64,000 nucleotides of DNA from Melieria omissa. Its lineage: Eukaryota > Arthropoda > Insecta > Diptera > Ulidiidae. Shown here piece after piece: positions 34,715 through 43,604 of the stretch. The DNA lies in contig OZ020267.1 of the NCBI GenBank assembly GCA_963971225.1, forward strand, positions 121,017,891 to 121,081,890, written 5' to 3'. The number at the start of each line of letters is the position of its first letter. The stretch's first letter is position 1. Under the pieces are notes generated by a model that worked only from the letters and a program-made list of their open reading frames with translations, searched no databases and had not been told where the DNA came from. The position numbers were made by a program, and so were the translations under genes.

Positions 34715-34923
34715 TTGGAAGGCAAAGTTCGGTGAACAGTTTATTTCACGTTTGAGGCCGGTCAATAGGCCGCCTTGATCGTGCGATTTAACGCATTTAG
34801 AGTATTTTTTGTGGGGCTATGTTAAGGCTCATGTCTATAGCGACAAGCCTGTAACGGTTGACGCACTGGCAGTCAATATTGAAGAATTTATTCGTGAAAT
34901 ACCGGCCGATATGTTGGAGAGAG
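34715..34923 (+). mobile_element. Mariner relic, middle part
   Basis: It resumes the mariner as FGEQFISRLRPVNRPP, then SCDLTHLEYFLWGYVKAHVY and VNIEEFIREIPADMLERV: the block holding the third catalytic residue and the C-terminal region. The DNA for roughly 170 central residues expected between 33878 and 34715, with the first two catalytic Asps, is missing, so the mariner was deleted internally before or at the CACTA insertion. It is cut at 34923 by the BEL/Pao element. Confidence 0.85.
34919..34923. repeat. Target-site duplication GAGAG, left
   Basis: GAGAG precedes the left LTR and is repeated exactly after the right LTR at 41327-41331. A 5-bp duplication is typical of LTR retrotransposon integration in this group. 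Confidence 0.9.
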
Positions 34924-35240
34924 TGTACGAACTGTGGACACTGTTTACGAACAGTTGAGCTGCGATCAAAAATAAAACTTGCGCACACGGGCGGAAGAAA
35001 ACGCGTGTTTCTCGTGGTTTCTCTGTTGCAACTGATTCTTTATTTAAGGTGTTCTAACTGTACCGATATGAGAGTTGACAAACGGTTAAACGATGAGTGT
35101 ATATGTAAGTACATAGTAGACAACAATGCAAATTCGTATTTGAGTGAGAATGAGAAAAAACATAGTGATTCTAAACGTTGCAATGAGTACAAAATATTTC
35201 ATGTTGACTTATATTGGAATTAAAGAAAACGGCGTCAACA
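34924..35240 (-). repeat. 3' LTR of the BEL/Pao element (coding sense)
   Basis: 317 bp, identical to the other LTR except at 35183. On the coding (minus) strand it contains AATAAA at 35044-35039, a plausible polyadenylation signal. The outer edge carries two ACGAAC/ACGAACAG direct repeats near 34928 and 34948. Confidence 0.95.
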
Positions 35241-35267
35241 TCCCGGGGGCGTTGAAAGAATCGGCTT

Positions 35268-38200
35268 TCAAGGATTAACCAACAACGCTAGCTTATGTAT
35301 TGGGCGGCGGAACATCCCTTTTGCAGTTTTCACGTCGGCTACCCTGGTTCTTCCGTCTTTGCCAGGATGGGTGGCAACAACTCGACCGATTGCCCACTTT
35401 TGAGGTGGCAAGTTATCTTCGTGAATGAGTACCAGAGTATTGTTAGTTATGTCATTTCCGTTGCTCGTCCAACGATGGCGTTGAAGCATGTCGTTCAAGA
35501 AGTCCACAGACCACTTCTTCCAAAATTGTTGCTTTGCTGCGGTGATTCGTTTCCACCTCTGCAAGTGGCTAATGTCGTGGCAATCAACTGGCGGCTCCTG
35601 TATAGCATTCATGGGGCCACCAATCAAGAAGTGACCAGGCGTCAGAGCTTCAAAGTCGTTTGGATCGCTAGATAGAGGTGATATGGGGCGCGAGTTCATG
35701 ATCGCCTCAATCTCCACAAGCGCAGTCGTCAGCTCTTCGAATGTCATCTTTGCATTTGCCAGGGTACGGTACAAGTGGCCTTTTGCGGACTTTACTGCGG
35801 CTTCCCAGATGCCACCGAAATGCGGTGCCCTGGGTGGAATAAAATGAAATTTAATAAACAGTTTTAAGCTAAATTCGACAATACTCTTTTGGAACGATTG
35901 GCTTTGGAAAGTCCGCCTCAAATCAGCTAGTTGAGTATTGGCCCCTACAAAATTTGTGGCATTGTCACAAAAAATGTCAGAAGGTAGGCCGCGACGTCCA
36001 ATGAGCCGTTTTAGCGCGGCAATGAATGCCTCCGTGGATAAATCCGTGATTGCTTCGATATGAACTGCCTTGGTCACAAAGCAGACGAAGATTGCTATGT
36101 AGCATTTGTAGGGTTGCTTGCCACGGATTTTGAGGTACGTGTGGATGGGCCCGCAAAAGTCGACTCCGCATCGTGCGAATGGCCGCGCTGGCGTGACGCG
36201 CTCTGGTGGTAAATCACCCATAACCTGTTGTAAGAGTTTGGGGCGATAACGAATGCAGCTCGTGCATGACCTTACTGTCTTGCGCGCGATATTTCGAGCG
36301 CCGATGATCCAAAATGTTTGGCGGATAATAGAAAGTAACGCTTTCGGACCCGCATGAAAGTTGTTGACATGTAGATGGTGAACCAATACTTCGACGAAGT
36401 GACAGTTCTTCGGTAGTAGAAATGGATGCTTTCGATCTTCTGGTATGTTTGCATGTCGCAACCGACCGCCTACCCGAAGTAAGCGAAACGAGCCGATTGT
36501 TTGTATGAATAGACTGAGTGTTTTTGCTGAAGACTTAATTTCTTTGTTTTTATCGAGGCAATTAAATTCATCAGCAAAGTATTCTTGTTGTATATTCCAA
36601 ATGATGCAGTACAGTGCATTTTTGCGCTCGTCGGCGGTGATTACCTGCTGGAACTGTCGGTCCTCGTGATGCACGCGAAATCTGAACAGCCAACTGATGA
36701 CGTTGAGGATTTTATTGTATGAGCTGGAGCGCTCAACGAAATTCAGGATCGAGTTTTCTCTGACTACGCACTGTAGAACAGTTTTTCGAATAGCGGATTC
36801 CACTTCTGTGTCGGTCGTGGTAGGTATGTGGGTCTTCGGCCAGCGAGCTTCATCCTCTTTTAAAAATGCTGGGCCTGAGAACCAAATTGAGTTCGATAGC
36901 TCCGAGACTGAACAGCCACGTGACACGATGTCTGCTGGGTTGTTGGCGGTAGGAACATGCCTCCAACTGCATCCGACTGTTTCTTCTTGAATTTCGGAAA
37001 TACGATTTCCTACGAAAGTGTTCAGTGTCGATGAGTGCATGTTTAGCCATTGGAGTACTACTGATGAGTCTGTCCATAAAAATGATGAAAGATCGAATTC
37101 GCCGAATAGGGGAGAAATTTTCGCATACAGCTTTGACAGTAAGTGTGCACCGCACAACTCTAACTGCGGTAAAGTTCTCTTTTTCGTTGGTGCTACTCGA
37201 CATTTTGCTGTTACGAGGTTGATGAAAATTTGTTGACGCTTATTTACAACACGAGCGTATATGCAGCATCCGTATGCTCTAATGGATGCGTCGCAGAAAC
37301 CGTGCAGCTGCACGCTACGTGGAGCAGGACGTAAAACATACCGAGGTATTTGTAGGATATTCAAGTTATTAAGGTCTTCAACGAAATTTTGAAACGCGTT
37401 TTTTGTATTTTGGGGTACTTCGACATCCCAATCTATTTTTCGTATCCACAGATCTTGCAGTAAGACTCTTGGTTGAATAAGTATGGGGCAAACGAAGCCG
37501 ATAGGATCGAATATTGATGACGTAAGCGACAAAATTGCTCTTTTGGTGACAGTTGAGTACTGTTTTTTCGGCCGAAATGAAAATAAGAATAAATCCTTGC
37601 TCGGATTCCAAGTGATGCCTAGCGCACTCGTTATGGCTGGCTCGTGCAAATTCATGTTTTTGCCTTGTGCAGTTTCTGATTTGATCGTTGAATGGTTCGA
37701 TTGAAATTTTGCTAATTCGAATCCTCCCTTTCGTAAAAGAAGCGTTGTCTCTTTTTGAATTTTCGTAAGTGTATCGCAATCATCAGCTCCTGTCAACAAA
37801 TCGTCTACGTAGAATTGAGTTTTGACCGTTTCCGCTCCGATAGGATATACGTGCTGGTACTTATCAGCGACAAACTGCAGGCTACGAATTGCGAGAAATG
37901 GAGACGCCGACATACCGTATGTGACTGTATTTAGCTCATAGGTGTGAATAGGCTCCTCTTCACTTTCTCTCCATAAAATTTGTTGAAACTGGCGGTGAGA
38001 TGGATGTATCAGCACCATTCGGTACATCTTGACGATATCTGCCGTAAGTGCATACAGCCGCAAGCGAAAACGGAGAAGGAGTATAAAAAGTTCGTCTTGT
38101 ATTGTCGGACCGGTAAGAAGAATCTCGTTCAATGATTTCTGAGATGTAGTTTTTGCAGACGCGTCAAAAACGACGCGCAACTTTGTTGTCGTGCTATTCG

Positions 38201-40358
38201 GCCGGAGAACACAGTGGTGGGGTATGTAGTAGTGTGGTCGACTCAAGTTCGCATTTTCCACGCGCGTCATGTGGCCAAGGTGCTCGTACTCCCTCATGAA
38301 ATTAATGTATTGCTCTTTTACCTGCTGATCACGCGACAAGCGTCTCTCAAGTGAAGTGAATCTTTTCAACGCTAAATTGTACGAAGAGCCAAGCGCGGAA
38401 GGATCTTCCTTGAACGGCAACATTACTTGAATACGACCGTCTTGAGTTGCCTCGACATCCAACACAAACGAATTTTCGCACGCTTGGTGCTCTGCGCTCA
38501 ACTCGGGCTTGGACGAAATTACATTTTCGACAGACCACAAACGTTCAAGTTGTAAATTTAAATTTTCATCTTCACAGTCGTTAGTGATTGTAAGGCAAGA
38601 GCGGAGTTGTCGTCTGTCAATGGTTTTGTAGCGTCCGGACACCACCCAACCAAATTGTGTTTCCTGTAGCGTCGGCAAGTTTGGTCCAAGCTTTATTTGA
38701 CGAGAGCGTAAAATTTCGAAAAAGTTCTCAGCTCCTAAAAGCACGTCAATACTCTGAGATTGATAAAAGTTTTCATCAGCCAAGTCAAGGTTTGGTGGTA
38801 AATTCCATTTGCGTATATCAACATCGATTTCGGGTTGATATCCTGATACGCGGTTGGTGATGAAAAAATTTATGTTAAATTCTTCGTTATCGTAACGTGA
38901 GCGAACGATGGTCTCAGTTTCAAATTTGATTTTAGATGAGGACCCTCCTACACCGACGATGTCCGTTGTTTTGTTTCGTTTAGGCAAATTCAGAATTCTA
39001 GCAAACTTTTCGGTTATTAGATTTACTTGGGAGCACGAATCCAAGAGCGCACGACAAATTTTCATTTCACCCAAACCATCACGTATAAGTATGACCGCTG
39101 TTGCTAGGATGACTCGATCCGATGACTGCTCAATTGTAGTGTTGACCGCTGCTGATGGCGATGATGGCTGTGTCGTTGAAGTAGGTGAGGAGTTTTCGTT
39201 GGTGTCCGTTGACAACCGATGCAATAAAGTATGATGAGCTTTCTTACAGGTTTTGCACCTATTCTTCGACGAGTATTTGGAAACCACATGCCCCTCAGAT
39301 AGGCAATTGAGACATAGGCCTAATCTTTTGATGTTGCTGTATCTGGCCTCGTGCGCCATTGCCTTGAACTGAGCACAACCACTAATCCAATGATCTAAGC
39401 TTTTGCACAGCGCGCAGGACCGTTGCTGAGTGTGGAACGATGAGCGTGAAATTCGTTGTTGCCGTGGCGCGCTGCGCTGATTGTTGTTGAAGTTGGATGG
39501 CGGTATGCTCGGATCAGATGATTCTAAAAATTGGCACCTTCTGTCCAGAAGTTTGCAGAATGCTTCCCATGTTGGTAGTTCTGAGAGATCCACGCTTTCT
39601 TTCCATTTTCTTTGCGTTTCACTATCAGCCTTTTCGGAAATCAAATGAATAAGCAAAGCATTGCAAATCTCTTCCGCGGTTCCTAGCGACTTAAGCGAAC
39701 TGTATATGGCTGATGAGCTATCGACCAAACTACGCAACTGCACAGCTGATGGCTTTTGCATTTCTGGCAAATTGTACAAATTCGAAATATGCTCTAGGAA
39801 AATTAACGATTTATTTCCGTAGCGTTCTTCTAAGCGCTGTAGGGCTTTTGGATAATTTTCCGAAGTGACTTGAAAGGCGCGTACGGTGTCTTTTGCTTGA
39901 GAGTCTAAGCAGCGAATTAAATGATTGAACTTTTCTAGTGGCGATAGCGTGCTGTCCTTGTCAACAAATTGTTTAAATGTGGAAATGAAATTTCTGTATT
40001 CCGCATATTTTCCTGTGAATATTGGCAGATCTATGCTAGGAAGTTTGCTTGGCGATGCAAACGGGACAGCGATGGATGAATCGAAACTGGATCTTTTGTA
40101 ATTGTCGCCAAGAAATTCTATTATCATTGCCTTTGTTGTAATGCATAAGTCTTCTATTTCCGCTCTGTTCACATCATTCTCATTTAAAGTCTCGATTTCT
40201 GTTTGCATTGCCAAAAGTTGCTTGAAATAAGCTTCCACCAATGACAACCTGCACTCCAATTCAGCAATCGACATAGATGAAGTCACTAGATTTTTTATGC
40301 GCGAGACATTCTGTTTTGCTGCCTTTCGCTTTTTTGTCAAAGTTTCTAATTCTGCCAT
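35268..40358 (-). CDS. Gag-Pol polyprotein of the BEL/Pao element
   Basis: An uninterrupted 1696-codon frame. Domain order, with approximate residues: a BEL-type Gag (105-250, LPSIDLPIFTGKYAEYRNF); zinc-knuckle region (313-375, CALC...H...C and CLNCLSEGH); aspartic protease (about 436, ALLDSCSQVNLI); reverse transcriptase (first Asp near 773 in ALTADIVKMYR, YVDD near 849); RNase H (FCDAS near 1019, WTDSS); integrase with H-H-C-C zinc binding (1324-1368) and DDE residues in GVDFCGP, FCDNATNF and GIWEAAVKSA (1398-1517); then the C-terminal domain typical of BEL integrases. It would make Gag, protease, RT/RNase H and integrase for particle formation and reinsertion. One oddity is the second knuckle, where the last Cys is Tyr (SEGHVVSKY). 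It is intact otherwise and probably translated. Confidence 0.96.
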   Translation of the reverse strand: MAELETLTKKRKAAKQNVSRIKNLVTSSMSIAELECRLSLVEAYFKQLLAMQTEIETLNENDVNRAEIEDLCITTKAMIIEFLGDNYKRSSFDSSIAVPFASPSKLPSIDLPIFTGKYAEYRNFISTFKQFVDKDSTLSPLEKFNHLIRCLDSQAKDTVRAFQVTSENYPKALQRLEERYGNKSLIFLEHISNLYNLPEMQKPSAVQLRSLVDSSSAIYSSLKSLGTAEEICNALLIHLISEKADSETQRKWKESVDLSELPTWEAFCKLLDRRCQFLESSDPSIPPSNFNNNQRSAPRQQRISRSSFHTQQRSCALCKSLDHWISGCAQFKAMAHEARYSNIKRLGLCLNCLSEGHVVSKYSSKNRCKTCKKAHHTLLHRLSTDTNENSSPTSTTQPSSPSAAVNTTIEQSSDRVILATAVILIRDGLGEMKICRALLDSCSQVNLITEKFARILNLPKRNKTTDIVGVGGSSSKIKFETETIVRSRYDNEEFNINFFITNRVSGYQPEIDVDIRKWNLPPNLDLADENFYQSQSIDVLLGAENFFEILRSRQIKLGPNLPTLQETQFGWVVSGRYKTIDRRQLRSCLTITNDCEDENLNLQLERLWSVENVISSKPELSAEHQACENSFVLDVEATQDGRIQVMLPFKEDPSALGSSYNLALKRFTSLERRLSRDQQVKEQYINFMREYEHLGHMTRVENANLSRPHYYIPHHCVLRPNSTTTKLRVVFDASAKTTSQKSLNEILLTGPTIQDELFILLLRFRLRLYALTADIVKMYRMVLIHPSHRQFQQILWRESEEEPIHTYELNTVTYGMSASPFLAIRSLQFVADKYQHVYPIGAETVKTQFYVDDLLTGADDCDTLTKIQKETTLLLRKGGFELAKFQSNHSTIKSETAQGKNMNLHEPAITSALGITWNPSKDLFLFSFRPKKQYSTVTKRAILSLTSSIFDPIGFVCPILIQPRVLLQDLWIRKIDWDVEVPQNTKNAFQNFVEDLNNLNILQIPRYVLRPAPRSVQLHGFCDASIRAYGCCIYARVVNKRQQIFINLVTAKCRVAPTKKRTLPQLELCGAHLLSKLYAKISPLFGEFDLSSFLWTDSSVVLQWLNMHSSTLNTFVGNRISEIQEETVGCSWRHVPTANNPADIVSRGCSVSELSNSIWFSGPAFLKEDEARWPKTHIPTTTDTEVESAIRKTVLQCVVRENSILNFVERSSSYNKILNVISWLFRFRVHHEDRQFQQVITADERKNALYCIIWNIQQEYFADEFNCLDKNKEIKSSAKTLSLFIQTIGSFRLLRVGGRLRHANIPEDRKHPFLLPKNCHFVEVLVHHLHVNNFHAGPKALLSIIRQTFWIIGARNIARKTVRSCTSCIRYRPKLLQQVMGDLPPERVTPARPFARCGVDFCGPIHTYLKIRGKQPYKCYIAIFVCFVTKAVHIEAITDLSTEAFIAALKRLIGRRGLPSDIFCDNATNFVGANTQLADLRRTFQSQSFQKSIVEFSLKLFIKFHFIPPRAPHFGGIWEAAVKSAKGHLYRTLANAKMTFEELTTALVEIEAIMNSRPISPLSSDPNDFEALTPGHFLIGGPMNAIQEPPVDCHDISHLQRWKRITAAKQQFWKKWSVDFLNDMLQRHRWTSNGNDITNNTLVLIHEDNLPPQKWAIGRVVATHPGKDGRTRVADVKTAKGMFRRPIHKLALLVNP

Positions 40359-40986
40359 GATTCTCGTGAACCAAAAAACAAAAAAACGACCTTAATGAGT
40401 GAAAGAGAATCAACAATGTTTGGCTGAGTCTACGAGCGACGAGAGCCTGGCTGGGTTATCACTCAACCAGCGAAGCGACGAACGCACGAAATGTCGCGAC
40501 AGCGAAGATGCAATAGAGAAGAGAAAGTGGAAAGGCGAAATGCACGCGGCGAGTTTTTGCATATGACTGGCGTACAATGATAATTGAGGGCGAATTAACG
40601 AAACCTCCGCTAGCGCAGCTTTTGTTTTCTGCGCATATGCTTGTATGTATGCTTATATGTGCGGCCCAAACGATGTCTGCAACAACAACTGCTTACGACG
40701 ATAGCGCTTCTTTATATGTGAATGCTGATGCTCTTTTTTGATTTCCCTTCTGCTCGTGCTCCTCCGGACGGCTTCTCCGTAGAACCAAGGTCGACTGGAA
40801 CTAGCGCTGAAGGGGTGCTCCAAAGAATAACTCCGTTAAATTTGAGTTTTACGCGAATTAAGATACCGGACCGATGCTCGAAGCTCAATGCCTTGAATTT
40901 TGCATTAGCACTGTCTCTTGTTTTATTTTTTTTTTTTGAATGATATTTTTTTTTTTTTTTTTCCGAAAATTTTACTTTAGGCTCGT
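40359..40986 (-). other. 5' leader of the BEL/Pao transcript
   Basis: About 630 bp between the primer-binding site and the Gag-Pol start. It holds a T-rich tract at 40925-40971 (plus strand) and likely carries packaging signals by analogy; nothing specific can be read from sequence. Confidence 0.6.
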
Positions 40987-41004
40987 GCCCCACGTTGGGC
41001 GCCA
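40987..41004 (-). promoter_or_regulatory. Primer-binding site for lysine tRNA
   Basis: The plus strand reads GCCCCACGTTGGGCGCCA, which equals the 3' end, including CCA, of the conserved animal tRNA-Lys(CTT) as I know it. The minus-strand RNA therefore has an 18-nt complement beginning TGGCGCC, 5 bp from the 5' LTR. This is where minus-strand DNA synthesis would start. Confidence 0.9.
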
Positions 41005-41009
41005 AAAAA

Positions 41010-41326
41010 TGTACGAACTGTGGACACTGTTTACGAACAGTTGAGCTGCGATCAAAAATAAAACTTGCGCACACGGGCGGAAGAAAACGCGTGTTTCTCG
41101 TGGTTTCTCTGTTGCAACTGATTCTTTATTTAAGGTGTTCTAACTGTACCGATATGAGAGTTGACAAACGGTTAAACGATGAGTGTATATGTAAGTACAT
41201 AGTAGACAACAATGCAAATTCGTATTTGAGTGAGAATGAGAAAAAACATAGTGATTCTAAACGTTGCACTGAGTACAAAATATTTCATGTTGACTTATAT
41301 TGGAATTAAAGAAAACGGCGTCAACA
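41010..41326 (-). repeat. 5' LTR of the BEL/Pao element (coding sense)
   Basis: 317 bp, TG...CA. It should hold the promoter for the minus-strand transcript; AATATAAG near its outer end is TATA-like but unproven. The element's PBS lies 5 bp inside. Confidence 0.95.
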
Positions 41327-41331
41327 GAGAG
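41327..41331. repeat. Target-site duplication GAGAG, right
   Basis: Exact copy of 34919-34923, immediately outside the LTR. Confidence 0.9.
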
Positions 41332-41450
41332 TATGAACAATTTGAGGCGCAGTCAACATTTACATAAAATCATCTTTAAACATTGAATTATATAGATCGT
41401 TCTATCGACTCAAATAAAAATTTCATAAATTTCTCTAAATGTTATGTGTT
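41332..41450 (+). mobile_element. Mariner relic, 3' part beyond the BEL/Pao insertion
   Basis: The mariner frame resumes after the duplicated GAGAG and ends QHLHKIIFKH with stop TGA at 41384-41386, the usual C-terminus of this lineage. The element's outer end is placed approximately, as no terminal repeat could be aligned. Confidence 0.75.
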
Positions 41451-42545
41451 TTTTTATATCAAATCCGAAGGCCCTTTAAAAATCAAAAAGCCCAATAACG
41501 TCACAATGTCAGTACGGCCTAACGGATAATGACACAACGTTAAATATAATTTAGTCGAAAACTCAAGGAACTATAGATGGCAGCTCTACCACCTAGGACT
41601 GCTAGTGATGGACTAATCACCCACCATGACAGAATTTTAATTGATCAACGTAACTAACGCTTGTTACAATCCTCTGCTCCCAAGCGGAGAAAGATTTACC
41701 ATACTCTCAGGAAGGGGCGAGCGGGGTCGGGTGTCATAACCCCGCTTAACCTATAATTATTCAACATTTTCAAACAAAGCATGTCTATCGAGTAGGGAGC
41801 GGATTTCCGTGCAAATTCATGTTTTTTGTGAATGTTCTCAACAAAATGGATGAAATATCTTTCCGAATAAGAAATGTTTAGTTGTCATTGCATTGTTATT
41901 ACATATTTTTGCATATTTCGTTTTAAATACATGTTTTGTTTGCTTATAGAAAATTAACAAAAATCATATCAAAAATTTAGAAAGTTATTGATTGCAAATC
42001 TTATGAGTCATTGATTTTACTTCGTAAACGTAATAAATGTGTTTAATGCGAGTTAAATTTCTAATATTTATTAATTTGTTGTTTTGTTAGTATTCTTTGT
42101 TCACAATAAAATTATAAACAAAATTGTTTGCATATTTTTCACTTTAAGACCATGAAAATCCGGCCCCTTCTAGTGAATATGGCAGATTGTCGACCGGAAT
42201 GTCCTTCAGGGATGGCTTCTACGTCCTTAAAACGCCTTTGTTTTATACTTAGGTGAATGTATTTTTGAAAAGGTGAAAGTCGCACGATGCCGCATCATGT
42301 GAAAACGAGGAGTGGTTGATGGTTCAAATTAAACTTTTAGTCAATAAATCAGTCACAAGTTTCAATCGATGAGATGGCGTCTTTCAATAGCCAAATGTTC
42401 AGTTAAAATTAGATGAGATTTCAAGGATTTAAATGAAGATTTGGTTGTTCTTTGAGGAATTATCGCACAGTTTTGATGGAATTTGCGGTGATCGCTGATT
42501 TTACTTGCAAAAATGTTGGTTATCATTTATGTCCTGACAATCGTT
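41451..42545. other. Unassigned DNA
   Basis: 41490-41760 is GC-richer (GGGGCGAGCGGGGTCGGGTG near 41713) and may be a retroelement fragment, but it has no readable domain. The rest is AT-rich and unrecognised. Confidence 0.4.
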
Positions 42546-42549
42546 TTAA

Positions 42550-43051
42550 CCCATTGCTGCCCGGTACCAGTTCCGCCCATACGATTTTGATAAAATTTCA
42601 TACACGACCTAGAAGTAACCCAAAATGATCAGAAACAAAATTTCAGCTTTATATCTCTGCACGTTGCTGAGATATTCATTAGGTATTTTGTACCAATTAC
42701 GCAGCAATGGTAACTTTTTTCTATACTTTGTGAAGTGATCAGCTAAACACGTGAAAGAAAGTTATATTTTTTACATGTGAGTTAGGAGGCAGATTTTTGT
42801 TAAGTTCTAAGGCCACTACGTTTCGCCACATTTTCCACCTTCGAAAAATTCACGATACTTGGAGTCTGGTAACTCCAGCTAGATGCCGAAATTTTAGGGT
42901 GACCTTCACTAGGTTAAGGTAGTTTCATCTTTACCCTAACTATCCCTATCAATGGTTTTGAGAGATCTCAAACATTGACTTTTTTTTTTTTGTGATTTTT
43001 TAAAAAAATCTATTTTCATGGGTAAAATTTTACCCATTGGGCAGCAATGGG
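42550..43051. mobile_element. TTAA-flanked MITE with CCCATTGCTGCCC ends
   Basis: It has 13-bp perfect inverted ends (CCCATTGCTGCCC and GGGCAGCAATGGG), with TTAA at 42546-42549 and 43052-43055. This is a piggyBac-type signature. Close to the right end TGGGTAAAATTTTACCCA forms a second palindrome. The 502-bp body does not code. Confidence 0.85.
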
Positions 43052-43260
43052 TTAAGTCGCGTGTACTCCTCATGATTTCTGCCACAAGATAAGCTTGGTT
43101 CATCAATTGAAATAATGTTTTAATCGTAGATCGAACTTCAAAAAAATTAAGGAATCCTATCCTATGTATACAAAAGAGAGAATTATAAACTTTTCAATTT
43201 TCTCAAGACCTCTTTCTTAAAAAAGTGTTAAGGATGGTTTTAAACAAGCATAATCCCACA

Positions 43261-43596
43261 GCCGCCGTGGCTCAGTTGGTTAGTGCGCGGTCCAAGCGAG
43301 TCGCATGCAGAGCGACGCTAGTTCGAATTCTGCATGTAGTAACACCTAAAAAAAAATAACGGGAAACTCGTTTTCTCTTTCGGTGGCTGTCCTCTCAGCT
43401 GGAAATGGCAAACCTCTGAGAGTAAAAATTGCCTATTAAAAAGCTCCCAACCTGCCGTTCGGAACCGGCATAAAACTGTAGGTCCCTTCCACCCGCGTAC
43501 AAAATTCACACGCACAACACGGGTGGTTGCGGGAAGCTAGGTCTCGCGTAAGCGGGCTGTCGTGCCAATCAATTATTAATTATTAAAAATTATTAT
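43261..43596 (+). mobile_element. tRNA-derived SINE, full-length copy
   Basis: The head is tRNA-like: a box A-type TGGCTCAGTTGG at 43268-43279 and a box B GTTCGAATTC at 43321-43330, as in RNA polymerase III promoters. A conserved body follows (TTTCGGTGGCTGTCCTCTCA, CTCTGAGAG, CCGTTCGGAACCGGCATAAA), then GGGCTGTCGTGCCAATCAAT and an ATTA-rich tail. TAATCCCA is duplicated at 43251-43258 and 43597-43604. At least four other copies occur in the window. It is non-coding and would rely on a LINE for movement. Confidence 0.9.
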
Positions 43597-43604
43597 TAAT
43601 CCCA

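Larger units (their letters stand above)
34924..41326 (-). mobile_element. BEL/Pao LTR retrotransposon, complete (6403 bp)
   Basis: Two 317-bp LTRs starting TG and ending CA bound an internal region with a lysine-tRNA primer-binding site and a single Gag-Pol frame on the minus strand. It is flanked by the 5-bp duplication GAGAG. The LTRs differ at one visible site (35183 A, 41269 C), so insertion is recent in evolutionary terms. It sits inside an old mariner, splitting its C-terminal coding region between LERV and YEQF. No envelope-like second frame is present. A polypurine tract beside the 3' LTR (35241 onward, minus strand) is weak. Family placement rests on the domain content and order. 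Confidence 0.97.

Noticed and set aside
35295..35675. Plus-strand frames of 60-130 codons under the BEL/Pao element
   Set aside because: They are shadows of the 1696-codon minus-strand Gag-Pol and match no protein.
43261..43332. A functional tRNA gene at the SINE head
   Set aside because: The box A and B-like sequences sit in a repeated unit with a SINE body, tail and target duplication, and the segment does not fold into a convincing full cloverleaf by eye.
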